Source: JAYEJW01 sp034716535 (GTDB lineage Bacteria > Pseudomonadota > Gammaproteobacteria > Chromatiales > Chromatiaceae). Taken from it: a DNA stretch of 18,834 nt. Position numbers and translations under genes: made by a program. Where the stretch lies: positions 1-18,834 of the forward strand of contig JAYEJW010000704.1 of the NCBI GenBank assembly GCA_034716535.1, in the 5' to 3' direction. Below the pieces are notes generated by a model that worked only from the letters and a program-made list of their open reading frames with translations, was not told where the DNA came from and made no database searches. Positions 8,185 to 14,615 of the stretch are shown one piece after another (the first letter of the stretch is position 1; each line of letters begins with the position of its first letter).

Positions 8185-8603
8185 CCCTGAATTCCCTGCC
8201 GAAGGCCTTCCGGGACATGACCTGACGGCCATGTTATCGAAGTGCGGCCCTGCGCTCGGCAGTCCGCGCGACGCCCCGCAAGCTTAGCCCTGGCGCCCGT
8301 GTCTCCGCGGGGGTGTCCGCCTGCGGGCCAGCGGCAATTGGCACCACATGACAGGCGCCGCCCGCCGGCCGGGGACATACTGATCGAAATTGTCGGCACG
8401 TTCGGAGCGGACATTTGGCCGCCCGAGCGTGGGACGCCGCGGACAACACAGGGCGGTTCAGGGGGCGGCGCGGCAGCCGTCCCCGGCCGTCGCCACTGGA
8501 TGCCTCATCGCACATGGCTTCGGCGCGGCCCGAATACCGCCCTCTCGGCGGAGGCGTCCCCAGTCTGGAGATCACACCCCGATGGGGCATGACGGAGGAT
8601 CAG
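8185..8603. other. gene-free stretch between REP copy 1 and the second porin gene
   Basis: The first 150 bases contain a second GAATTC and no recognisable gene. From 8336 onward the stretch matches the region upstream of the FadL gene (listed separately). Open frames here are shadows in GC-rich DNA. The last bases carry GGAGG at 8594, the Shine-Dalgarno of the next gene. Confidence 0.5.
8336..8508 (+). promoter_or_regulatory. upstream region shared with the FadL gene (copy 2)
   Basis: The block starting AATTGGCACCACATGACAGG at 8336 matches 1967-1992 with one mismatch over 26 bp. It is followed by about 150 bases of patchier similarity, ending in CCGGCCGTCG...GGATGCC, comparable to CCGGCCATGG...GGATGCC near 2117-2137. 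The position relative to the downstream barrel gene is similar in both copies, which supports an ancestral shared control region. The promoter elements themselves are not identified. Confidence 0.5.
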
Positions 8604-9410
8604 ATGCAGGAAAATCACGCGCTGAGAACATTGTTGCCGGGGCTGCTCGCGCTCGGGTTGAGCTGGCAGGCCACGGCGCAGGACGCCGATCTCGCGCAGG
8701 AGCTCACCAATCCGCTCGCCAATCTCGTGACCGTGCCGATCCAGATGAATCTGGACCAGGGTCTCGGTGCCGCGGACGACGGGTACAAGGTCACCACTAA
8801 TATTCAGCCGGTGATCCCCTTCGATCTCGGCAGTGACTGGAACCTCATCACCCGGACCATCGTGCCGGTGGTCTACCAGGATGAACTGTTTCCGCAAGCC
8901 GGCTCCCAGTTCGGCCTGGGGGACATCAACACCTCGCTCTTCTTCTCACCGAAGCAGCCCACTGCCGGCGGCCTCACTTGGGGCATCGGCCCGGTAGTTC
9001 TGCTGCCCACCGCGACCGATTCGCTGATTGGGGCCAGAAAATGGGGCGCGGGGCCTGCTGGAGTCGCCCTTCTGCTCCGCGGCCCCTGGACGGCGGGGGT
9101 TCTCGCAAACCACATCTGGTCCTTCGCCGGCGACGAAGATCGCCCGGACATCAGCAATACCTTTGCCCAGCCCTTCGTGGCCTACACCTGGCCCAGCGCC
9201 TGGACGCTTTCGGTGCAGTCCGAATCCACCTACAACTGGGAGACCGAGCAATGGTCGGTACCGGTCAATGCGGCACTCGCCAAGCTTGTCATGTTCGGCA
9301 AACTGCCGGTCAGCCTGCAGGCGGGTGTGGGCTACTGGGCCGAGTCCCCCGACAACGGTCCGGAGGGCTTTCGTTTTAGGCTGCAAGCCAATTTCGTGCT
9401 GCCACGGTGA
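8604..9410 (+). CDS. outer-membrane transporter-like protein (Phenol_MetA_deg / 'neuromedin U'-annotated family)
   Basis: This is a 268-residue predicted outer-membrane beta-barrel. ATG 8604 has GGAGG 5 bases upstream and opens a signal peptide ending ATAQDAD; the in-frame ATG at 8589 is less well placed. Landmarks are DLAQELTNPLANLVTVPIQMN, the FGLGDINTSLFFSPK motif, WGIGPVVLLPTATDSLIGARKWGAGPAGV, and a C-terminal barrel end, FRLRLQANFVLPR-like. These fit the family annotated as a putative MetA-pathway or generic transporter protein. Biochemical function is not known; uptake of small hydrophobic compounds is a guess from the fold. It shares an upstream region with the FadL gene. REP copy 2 begins about 30-80 bases after the stop. 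Confidence 0.85.
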   Translation: MQENHALRTLLPGLLALGLSWQATAQDADLAQELTNPLANLVTVPIQMNLDQGLGAADDGYKVTTNIQPVIPFDLGSDWNLITRTIVPVVYQDELFPQAGSQFGLGDINTSLFFSPKQPTAGGLTWGIGPVVLLPTATDSLIGARKWGAGPAGVALLLRGPWTAGVLANHIWSFAGDEDRPDISNTFAQPFVAYTWPSAWTLSVQSESTYNWETEQWSVPVNAALAKLVMFGKLPVSLQAGVGYWAESPDNGPEGFRFRLQANFVLPR

Positions 9411-9440
9411 CCGACGGATACGCGACTTCAGCCTTTTGAC

Positions 9441-9492
9441 GGAATAACAGGAAGGAATAACAGGGACCAAGGAATAACAGAAGGAATAACAG
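9441..9492. repeat. four copies of the decamer GGAATAACAG
   Basis: The decamer GGAATAACAG occurs at 9441-9450, 9454-9463, 9471-9480 and 9483-9492. The second and fourth copies are followed by GGGAC (sharing the final G), as at the left end of the REP element. The array looks like repeated or partial left ends of the REP copy it abuts. Confidence 0.85.
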
Positions 9493-9580
9493 GGACAGAC
9501 CACGTTTAATCGGCGGGCCGCGTCCGACCTCGGGTAGTACGCGCTGCGTAGCCCAAGAAACGTGGTCTGTCCCTGAATTC
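9483..9580. repeat. REP/MITE-like palindromic element, copy 2
   Basis: The 16-bp perfect terminal inverted repeats are GGGACAGACCACGTTT (9492-9507) and AAACGTGGTCTGTCCC (9558-9573), an 82-bp core of the same length as copy 1. GGAATAACAG precedes it and TGAATTC follows. The inner arm GGGCCGCGTCCGACCTCGGG is nearly identical to copy 1. Its right end directly abuts the truncated IS91 transposase frame. Confidence 0.87.
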
Positions 9581-10383
9581 GTGTCGGGCGCTTTTTGCAG
9601 CGCCAGGGACTGCTGGAGTGCGACGGCGAGCAGAGCTTCCTGGCCGGGGAGGCCGTGGAGGAGGGGGCGATGGATCAGCTGATCGGCCACTCGATCACCT
9701 ACCGCATTGCCGTCGGGCCGCAGGCAGGCCGCAAGGTGTTCACCCTGCAAACCCTACCGGCCAGCGAGGAGCCGTTCGATGACCCGGTGGGTCAGGTGGC
9801 CGGGTTCTCTCTGCATGCCGGTGTCGCCGCCAAGGCCCATCAACGCCAGAAGCTGGAACGGCTGTGTCGCTACATCAGTCGCCCTGCGGTGTCAGAGAAG
9901 CGGCTCTCGCTCACGCCCAATGGCAACATTCGCTACCAGCTCAAGACGCCGTACCGCGATGGCACTACGCACGTCATCTTCGAGCCGCTCGACTTCATCG
10001 CCCGGCTCGCCGCCCTGGTGCCCAAGCCCAGGGTCAATTTGACGCGCTTTCATGGCGTATTTGCCCCCAACAGTCGAGACCGCGCCTCGGTGACACCGGG
10101 CAAGCGGGGGAAGGGCGCCCAACCCAAAGCCTTTGAGGAGGGGCAAGAGAAAACGCCGGCCGAACGCCGGGCCGCGATGACCTGGGCGCAGCGGCTCAAA
10201 CGCGTCTTCGGCATCGACATCGCGACCTGTCCGGCCTGCGGCGGGGCGCAGCGGATCATCGCCTGCATCGAAGACCCAGCGGTGATCAAGAAGATTCTCA
10301 CCCACCTTGTCACCAAAGACACGTCTTCAGCACCCTCCCGGTTGCCGCCCTCTCGGGCGCCACCGCAGGCGAGTTTGTTCTGA
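9577..10383 (+). pseudogene. IS91-family transposase, C-terminal remnant
   Basis: This is the C-terminal portion of an IS91-type rolling-circle (Y2_Tnp) transposase. The recognisable family text runs HSITYRIAVGPQAGRKVF, GFSLHAGVAAKAHQRQKLE, RLCRYISRPAVSEKRLSLTP, LKTPYRDGTTHVIFEPLDF, AALVPKPRVNLTRFHGVFAP and AERRAAMTWAQRLKRVFGID, and ends with a CPACGG cysteine pair before IIACIEDPAVIKKIL. The open frame begins only at 9577, just after a TGA inside REP copy 2, and there is no credible start codon (the first candidate is TTG 9595). The N-terminal zinc-binding and catalytic HUH region is missing. It is therefore a truncated, presumably inactive copy whose 5' side was lost at or near the REP insertion. 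Confidence 0.88.
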
Positions 10384-10598
10384 TCAACCGCCTCCCACCC
10401 GACCCACACCACCGGCGCTGACCCGCATGGGCACGGCAGCGCTCGGCCTGACCGTCAGAATCCGTCCCAAATCGCCTTCTCCTGCGGACCATTTCTCGGC
10501 TCGGGAGGCTAGGATTCCGGCCGATATCGCGTCGCACGCGCGTTGACGGTTGCCTGACGACCGGAGGATACTCGAGGGACCTGGGGAAAAGGGCGTTT
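10384..10598. other. intergenic stretch between IS91 remnant and epmB
   Basis: No gene is supported here. The stretch should contain the right-hand end of the IS91-like element, but I could not recognise its terminus. AAAAGGG just before an ATG at 10599 looks like a ribosome binding site for the original epmB start. Confidence 0.3.
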
Positions 10599-10677
10599 AT
10601 GCTACTTATACTCCGCCGGCTGTCAGACCCACCGCTGGAAGCGCGAGCTCGCAGGGGCCTTCACCCGACCGGAGGAG

Positions 10678-11589
10678 TTGCTGGAGGCCCTGGATCTCGA
10701 CCCCGGACTGCTGGCCCCGGCACAGGAGGCGGCGACAGGCTTTCGCCTCCTGGTGCCGCGCGGTTACGCCGCACTCATGGAGCGGGGCAACCCGAACGAC
10801 CCCCTACTGCGTCAGGCGCTTCCGCTTGCGCAAGAGCTCGCGGATCGAATCGGTTTCTCCCCCGACCCGGTCGGCGACGGGGTCGCGATGCGGGCGCCTG
10901 GTCTGCTCCAGAAGTACCAGGGTCGCGCCCTACTGGTCCTGACCGGTGCCTGCGCGATCCACTGTCGCTACTGCTTCCGCCGTCATTTTCCATACGGCGA
11001 GGGCGCCGCGATCCCGGACCGGGCAATGGCCGCTACAACGCAGATCGCTGCAGATTCGGACATCAGCGAGGTGATCTTGAGCGGCGGCGATCCCTTGATG
11101 CTGGATGATAAGCCGCTCGCCGCTCTGATAAAGGATCTGGAGGGGATTGCACATCTCAAGCGTCTGCGCCTGCACACCCGGCTACCCATCGTACTTCCCG
11201 CCCGCATCACAGGGACATTGTGCCGCACCCTCACGGCGAGCCGACTGCGAGCCGTTGTCGTGGTTCATGCCAACCACGCCCGAGAGTTAGCCAAGGAAGT
11301 CCAACAGGCATTGGGCCGACTACGGGATGCCGGTATCCCACTGCTCAATCAGAGCGTGCTGTTGCGTGGAGTCAACGACCGTACGCAGGATCTTGTCGAT
11401 CTGAGCGAATCGCTCTTCGAAAGCGGCGTCCTGCCCTACTATCTGCATCTGCTGGACAAGGTCAGCGGCGCCGCACATTTCGAGGTACCCGAAGAATCCG
11501 CGGTGAAGCTGATGGATCGGCTACGTGCACGCCTGCCCGGATACCTGGTGCCGACGCTGGTGAAAGAGGAAGCCGACTGGGGGCGGTGA
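10678..11589 (+). CDS. epmB: EpmB: EF-P beta-lysylation lysine 2,3-aminomutase (ends altered)
   Basis: EpmB is a radical-SAM, PLP-dependent enzyme that converts (S)-alpha-lysine to (R)-beta-lysine for attachment to elongation factor P. The radical-SAM motif is C92-AIH-C96-RY-C99 (CAIHCRYCFRRHFPY), followed by SGGDPLM, RLRLHTRLPIVLPARIT, LLNQSVLLRGVND and the PLP-lysine context LPYYLHLLDKVSGAAHF. Coordinates start at the first legal in-frame codon, TTG 10678. However, homologous sequence (THRWKRELAGAFTRPEELLE) continues upstream to about 10627, and the only nearby ATG (10599) is one frame off. At the 3' end the protein stops at KEEADWGR, short of the E. coli C-terminus, exactly where an IS91 fragment begins. 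No efp gene is nearby. The core is intact; activity is uncertain. Confidence 0.85.
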   Translation: MLEALDLDPGLLAPAQEAATGFRLLVPRGYAALMERGNPNDPLLRQALPLAQELADRIGFSPDPVGDGVAMRAPGLLQKYQGRALLVLTGACAIHCRYCFRRHFPYGEGAAIPDRAMAATTQIAADSDISEVILSGGDPLMLDDKPLAALIKDLEGIAHLKRLRLHTRLPIVLPARITGTLCRTLTASRLRAVVVVHANHARELAKEVQQALGRLRDAGIPLLNQSVLLRGVNDRTQDLVDLSESLFESGVLPYYLHLLDKVSGAAHFEVPEESAVKLMDRLRARLPGYLVPTLVKEEADWGR

Positions 11590-11735
11590 GTTTCGTGCAT
11601 CGGTTTGGCTCGGCTCTCAATGAGCACCTGCACTTCCATTGCTGCGTGATCGATGGGGTGTTCGAGCCCAGCCGGCTTGCGGGCGAATCGGTCAGCCGCA
11701 GGGGCCTGAGGACCGCTCCGAACAGGATCAGGTTC
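11583..11735 (+). pseudogene. IS91-family transposase, internal remnant
   Basis: The frame overlapping the end of epmB reads GAVSFVHRFGSALNEHLH followed by FHCCVIDGVFEPSRLAG. This is the conserved central HUH-type segment of IS91-family transposases (HRFGSxLNxHxHFHxxxxDGVF). Similarity fades after about 11670 and the frame runs into the 3' end of the anti-sigma gene. Neither end of a complete transposase is present. It is not a direct continuation of the upstream remnant, because it represents a more N-terminal part of the protein yet lies downstream of it. Confidence 0.75.
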
Positions 11736-12452
11736 TCATGTGTCCCAGTCTACAGCCGCCTGAATCCGCGCCAGAATCGGGGAAACAGACTCGGATTTCT
11801 CGCCGATGACGGCCAGACTGCCGTAGCTCGTCGGAACGATCACCCCATCGAAATGGGCTGATCTGACGGACTTGCTGTCGGGTAGATGCTCGTTCGGCAT
11901 GAACAGGAGGGTAACTGCGCCCTTTTCGCCGGGCAGCACGAGATGCACACCCTCCTGCCTGCGGATGTTGCAGCGTGCAGCGTAGCTCACGTGACCCAGA
12001 TCGCCTGTGATGCGGGCGCCGAACCTGGAGAAGAGCTCGGCAAGTGCGTTCGGATCCACATCCCGGTCGTTGTCGAGGGCCTCCGGTTCGTTCTGAATAT
12101 GCTGCAGCACCGCTTGCGATAGATCCGCGCCGGTGCCGAAGGGGCGGCTCCACTCGGGCCCGAGCCAAAAGGCCAAGCCCAGGGCCAACAGCAACGAGGC
12201 CGCCATGCTCAGCCATTGTCGTTGCGACGACGGGAGCCACCGGTTGAGCCTCAGGTCTCGGGCCAGCAGCACACGGGACTCCAAGCCCGGCGGATGATCC
12301 GCGTTGAGGACGGCGTGGAGCTTTTGTTCGAAGCTTAGTGCCCGCTCGTATTCCCGGGAGCAGTCGCCGCACGTCGCCCCGTGCCGAAGAAACTCGGGCT
12401 CGCTGCTCTGCGGATCGATCAACAACTGACGGCGGAATTCAAGGCAGTTCAT
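11736..12452 (-). CDS. DUF3379-type anti-sigma factor
   Basis: This is a membrane-anchored anti-sigma factor, 238 residues, predicted to sequester the adjacent ECF sigma factor. The N-terminal cytoplasmic domain carries a zinc anti-sigma motif, H24-x3-C28-x2-C31 (RHGATCGDC). One transmembrane helix follows at about residues 80-97 (LSMAASLLLALGLAFWL), and then a periplasmic domain (LSQAVLQHIQNEPEAL, GVHLVLPGEKGAVTLLFMP) typical of DUF3379 proteins. The start ATG overlaps the sigma stop as ATGA (12449-12452), so the two are translationally coupled. The periplasmic domain presumably senses an envelope signal, though which is unknown. The 3' end borders the IS91 remnant, but the protein end looks complete. 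Confidence 0.88.
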   Translation of the reverse strand: MNCLEFRRQLLIDPQSSEPEFLRHGATCGDCSREYERALSFEQKLHAVLNADHPPGLESRVLLARDLRLNRWLPSSQRQWLSMAASLLLALGLAFWLGPEWSRPFGTGADLSQAVLQHIQNEPEALDNDRDVDPNALAELFSRFGARITGDLGHVSYAARCNIRRQEGVHLVLPGEKGAVTLLFMPNEHLPDSKSVRSAHFDGVIVPTSYGSLAVIGEKSESVSPILARIQAAVDWDT

Positions 12453-12964
12453 CGGGAAAGGCCCTTGGGATTCGCTCGGCTCTCTTGTCCGGCCAACATC
12501 TCGCGGAGCTTCCTGCGGGCCCGCGAGACCCGGGCCATGACCGTTGCCGGAGTGAGTGCCAGAATCTTGGCAATCTCCTTGCTGTCGAAACCAGCGACCA
12601 CCTGCAGCAGGAGGGGCTCGCGGTAATCAGGCGGCAGACGATCGACGGCAAGGCGCACGGCGAACGCCTCTGTGCTGACGTCGTATCTGGTAACAGCCGC
12701 GGGGTTGAGATCGTTGATGTCCAGGGTCTCCGGCCGACTGCGTTGGTAAAGACGGGCATGTTCCCGCCGCAGGATGGTATACAACCAGCCGCGTGCCGCC
12801 CGCTGGTCCCGCAACTTCGCCAAGCCGTTCCAGGCGCGAAGGAAGGTCTCCTGCACGAGGTCTTCGGCCAGGTGGCGATCGCCGCAGAGACCGAAGGCAT
12901 AGCTGTACAGCTCCGCGGCAAAGGATTTGACCAAGTCCTCAAACAGAATCCGGTGGCTGTTCAT
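12449..12964 (-). CDS. ECF RNA polymerase sigma factor (RpoE-like)
   Basis: This is a 171-residue group IV sigma factor with two domains. The sigma-2 region includes the core-binding and -10 recognition helix DRHLAEDLVQETFLRAW (about residues 29-45). The sigma-4 region includes LPPDYREPLLLQVVAGFDSK and the HTH IAKILALTPATVMARVSRAR. It has no extension beyond the two domains, so regulation is expected to depend on the overlapping anti-sigma gene. It is transcribed divergently from the BufA-like gene, and the shared 228-base intergenic region carries a candidate ECF-type promoter pointing at that gene. I saw no matching promoter facing the sigma gene itself, so autoregulation is not supported by the sequence alone. 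Confidence 0.93.
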   Translation of the reverse strand: MNSHRILFEDLVKSFAAELYSYAFGLCGDRHLAEDLVQETFLRAWNGLAKLRDQRAARGWLYTILRREHARLYQRSRPETLDINDLNPAAVTRYDVSTEAFAVRLAVDRLPPDYREPLLLQVVAGFDSKEIAKILALTPATVMARVSRARRKLREMLAGQESRANPKGLSR

Positions 12965-12989
12965 AGCTCAATGAGTAAGACCCACGGCA

Positions 12990-13006
12990 TGACAATAATC
13001 TGACAA
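12990..13006. promoter_or_regulatory. TGACAA direct repeat upstream of the sigma gene
   Basis: TGACAA occurs at 12990-12995 and 13001-13006, 11 bases apart start to start, about one helical turn. A related TTGTCA lies at about 13060-13065 in inverted orientation. This could be a regulator-binding site or -35-like elements for the leftward sigma gene. No protein can be assigned. Confidence 0.3.
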
Positions 13007-13014
13007 ATGGCGCT

Positions 13015-13040
13015 GGAACGGGTTTAGAGAGCCCTGTCTG
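13015..13040 (+). promoter_or_regulatory. candidate ECF (sigma-E-like) promoter for the BufA-like gene
   Basis: GGAAC at 13015-13019 and GTCTG at 13036-13040 are separated by 16 bases, close to the sigma-E pattern GGAACTT...TCTGA. The site points toward the cysteine-rich peptide gene at 13193 and lies beside the ECF sigma gene. A second, tighter pair (GGAAC near 13095, GTCT near 13114, 14-base gap) overlaps a 6-bp inverted repeat, ACCTCG/CGAGGT, in the leader. Confidence 0.45.
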
Positions 13041-13192
13041 TTTCTTTATTTTGGGGGCGTTGTCAGAAAAGCCCCGCTTCGTGGGTCTCCTCAAGGAACC
13101 TCGAATTCCCGAGGTCTCGTGGAGGAACGGGCGCGGCGGCTGCCGGCCCAGTCTACAAACTAAGACATAACCACTACTTGGAAGGAGCTTCT

Positions 13193-13456
13193 ATGAACAT
13201 CTGTAAGACCACTTTCGCCGCGGTTGCCGTCCTGATTCTCGTCGGTGCCGCCGGTAGCGCCATGGCCGCCAAGGAGGGCTTCGAGAAGTGTGGCGGTATC
13301 GTCAAGGCCGGCATGAACGATTGCGGCACCAGTAGCCACGCATGCGGCGGTCAGTCCACGAAGAGCGGCGCTCCGGATGAGTGGATCTACGTCCCCGAGG
13401 GCACCTGCGAGAAGATCGTGGGCGGCGAGGTCATCAAGAAGGCCGAGAAGAAGTAA
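13193..13456 (+). CDS. BufA-like (DUF2282) cysteine-rich exported peptide, bufferin precursor-like
   Basis: This is an 87-residue exported peptide of the DUF2282/BufA1 family. In other bacteria, members are RiPP metallophore precursors (bufferins) that bind copper after the DUF692 enzyme BufB and its partner BufC modify cysteines. ATG 13193 follows GAAGGAG at 13181. The signal peptide is about residues 1-26 (ending AMAA), and the mature peptide has four cysteines: C33 (EKCGGIVKAG), C44 (NDCGTSSHA), C51 (ACGGQS) and C72 (EGTCEKIVGG), the family spacing. A terminator-like hairpin follows, then a DoxX gene. No bufB or bufC gene occurs in the window, so modification would have to come from elsewhere, or the peptide is used unmodified. 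Confidence 0.85.
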   Translation: MNICKTTFAAVAVLILVGAAGSAMAAKEGFEKCGGIVKAGMNDCGTSSHACGGQSTKSGAPDEWIYVPEGTCEKIVGGEVIKKAEKK

Positions 13457-13486
13457 CGACCTGACGGTTTTCCTGCTTCGCACATG

Positions 13487-13519
13487 GCTGATACCCGGGC
13501 TCGGGTATCAGCTGTTTTC
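13487..13519 (+). terminator. rho-independent terminator/attenuator after the BufA-like gene
   Basis: The perfect 11-bp stem GCTGATACCCG (13487-13497) and CGGGTATCAGC (13502-13512) encloses a GGCT loop and is followed by TGTTTTC. It lies 30 bases after the stop codon and before the DoxX gene, so it likely gives high peptide expression with partial read-through. The T-run is short, so termination may be incomplete. Confidence 0.75.
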
Positions 13520-13564
13520 AACCGAGCATTTGATAGGGTATCGTGACAGAAAAGGAGAAACCTC

Positions 13565-14035
13565 ATGTCAGTGGTGTCCGCCTTCTCTCGGCTAAACCGA
13601 TCCATCAATCTGCTCACGCCGGTCTTCGACCTCGGCGTTCGGCTATGGGTGGCGTACGTGTTCTTCAAATCGGGTCTGTCAAAGCTTCAGAGTTGGGACA
13701 GCACCCTGATGCTATTCGAGTATGAGTACGAGGTTCCCTTGTTGCCGCCGGATATTGCCGCCTACCTGGGAACCGGTGCGGAGCTCGGCTTGCCGGTGTT
13801 GCTGGCCCTCGGAGTGGCCGGCCGTCTGTCTGCACTGGCCCTGTTTCTGTTCAACATCGTGGCGGTCATCTCCTACTCCAGCTTTCTGTTCGGACAGGAC
13901 GGCGCGGCCGGCCTGCAACAGCACATCCTGTGGGGAACCATGATGCTGGTCACTGTCTTTCATGGACCCGGAAAACTCTCGGTGGACCATCTGGTGCAAT
14001 GGAAGCTCCAGCAATCGGAGCGGGCAGCCGGATGA
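13565..14035 (+). CDS. DoxX family inner-membrane protein
   Basis: This is a 156-residue membrane protein of the DoxX family. ATG 13565 has AAAGGAGA about 8 bases upstream. Four hydrophobic helices are visible at about residues 22-38 (DLGVRLWVAYVFFKSG), 65-85 (AYLGTGAELGLPVLLALGV), 87-105 (RLSALALFLFNIVAVI) and 120-137 (LQQHILWGTMMLVTVFHGP). The motif VAYVFFKSGLSKLQSW is the DoxX N-terminal signature. DoxX proteins commonly accompany DUF2282 genes in bufferin-type operons, so it is probably the last gene of this module. Its biochemical role is not established; involvement in membrane redox or thiol metabolism has been proposed for relatives. It is convergent with the rhodanese gene. Confidence 0.9.
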   Translation: MSVVSAFSRLNRSINLLTPVFDLGVRLWVAYVFFKSGLSKLQSWDSTLMLFEYEYEVPLLPPDIAAYLGTGAELGLPVLLALGVAGRLSALALFLFNIVAVISYSSFLFGQDGAAGLQQHILWGTMMLVTVFHGPGKLSVDHLVQWKLQQSERAAG

Positions 14036-14076
14036 CGGGCTCCGAGTGATCCGGTCCGACCAACCCGAAGGCGGTC

Positions 14077-14511
14077 TCAGTACTTGACCGGATAACCCTT
14101 GTTCTCCCAGTCCAGGAATCCTGCTTCGTAGTTTCTTGCGTTGGTGAAGCCCATCTGCTGCAGGGTTTCGACCGCGAATGCGCTGCGGATGCCGCCTCCG
14201 CAGTAGACGACAATCGGTACTTCCTTGTCATCCACGTGCTGGAAGATCCGCATCTCCAGCCAGCCGCGCGGAATCTCAAGCTGCTGCGGGGCATCGATCT
14301 TGCCCATGTTGTTGATCTCGGTCGGGGTCCGCACGTCCAACAGGACGAACTCCTGCTCCTGGTCGATCATGGCCTTCAGGGACTCCGTATCGATCTTGTC
14401 CACCCGGGCCATGGTGTCGCTCACCATTTTTTGGGCGACGGCAAGATTGTCCTCCGCCGCCGCGTTCACGGCGAGAAAAAGGCAAAGCAAGGGAGGCAGG
14501 AGCTGTTTCAT
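14077..14511 (-). CDS. periplasmic rhodanese-domain protein (sulfurtransferase-like)
   Basis: This is a 144-residue single rhodanese domain with a signal peptide (residues 1-19, LLCLFLAVNAAA), so it acts in the periplasm. The CH2A-like motif is FVLLDVRTPTEINNMGKI. The active-site loop is C104-GGGIRS (VVYCGGGIRSAFAVETL), with the catalytic Cys that carries persulfide, and the domain closes with GFTNARNYEAGFLDWENKGYP. AGAGGA precedes the ATG. It lies 104 bases downstream of the GMC gene on the same strand and may be a read-through member of that operon, where a thioredoxin-like protein is the first gene. Physiological donor and acceptor cannot be told from sequence. Confidence 0.92.
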   Translation of the reverse strand: MKQLLPPLLCLFLAVNAAAEDNLAVAQKMVSDTMARVDKIDTESLKAMIDQEQEFVLLDVRTPTEINNMGKIDAPQQLEIPRGWLEMRIFQHVDDKEVPIVVYCGGGIRSAFAVETLQQMGFTNARNYEAGFLDWENKGYPVKY

Positions 14512-14615
14512 GAATACTGTCCTCTTTGGTTACTGAGAATCCGGCGATTCGGTCAGAGTTGGAATCGACCGCCAACCCCAATCGCTCGATCAGCGGCAGA
14601 TGCGGTAAGAACGGC

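Noticed and set aside
9441..9492. CRISPR-like array
   Set aside because: The repeat is only 10 bases with spacers of 2-7 bases and no cas genes; it belongs to the REP element end.
12390..12480. Separate small ORFs around the sigma/anti-sigma junction
   Set aside because: They are antisense to the ATGA-overlapping pair, whose domain content is clear.
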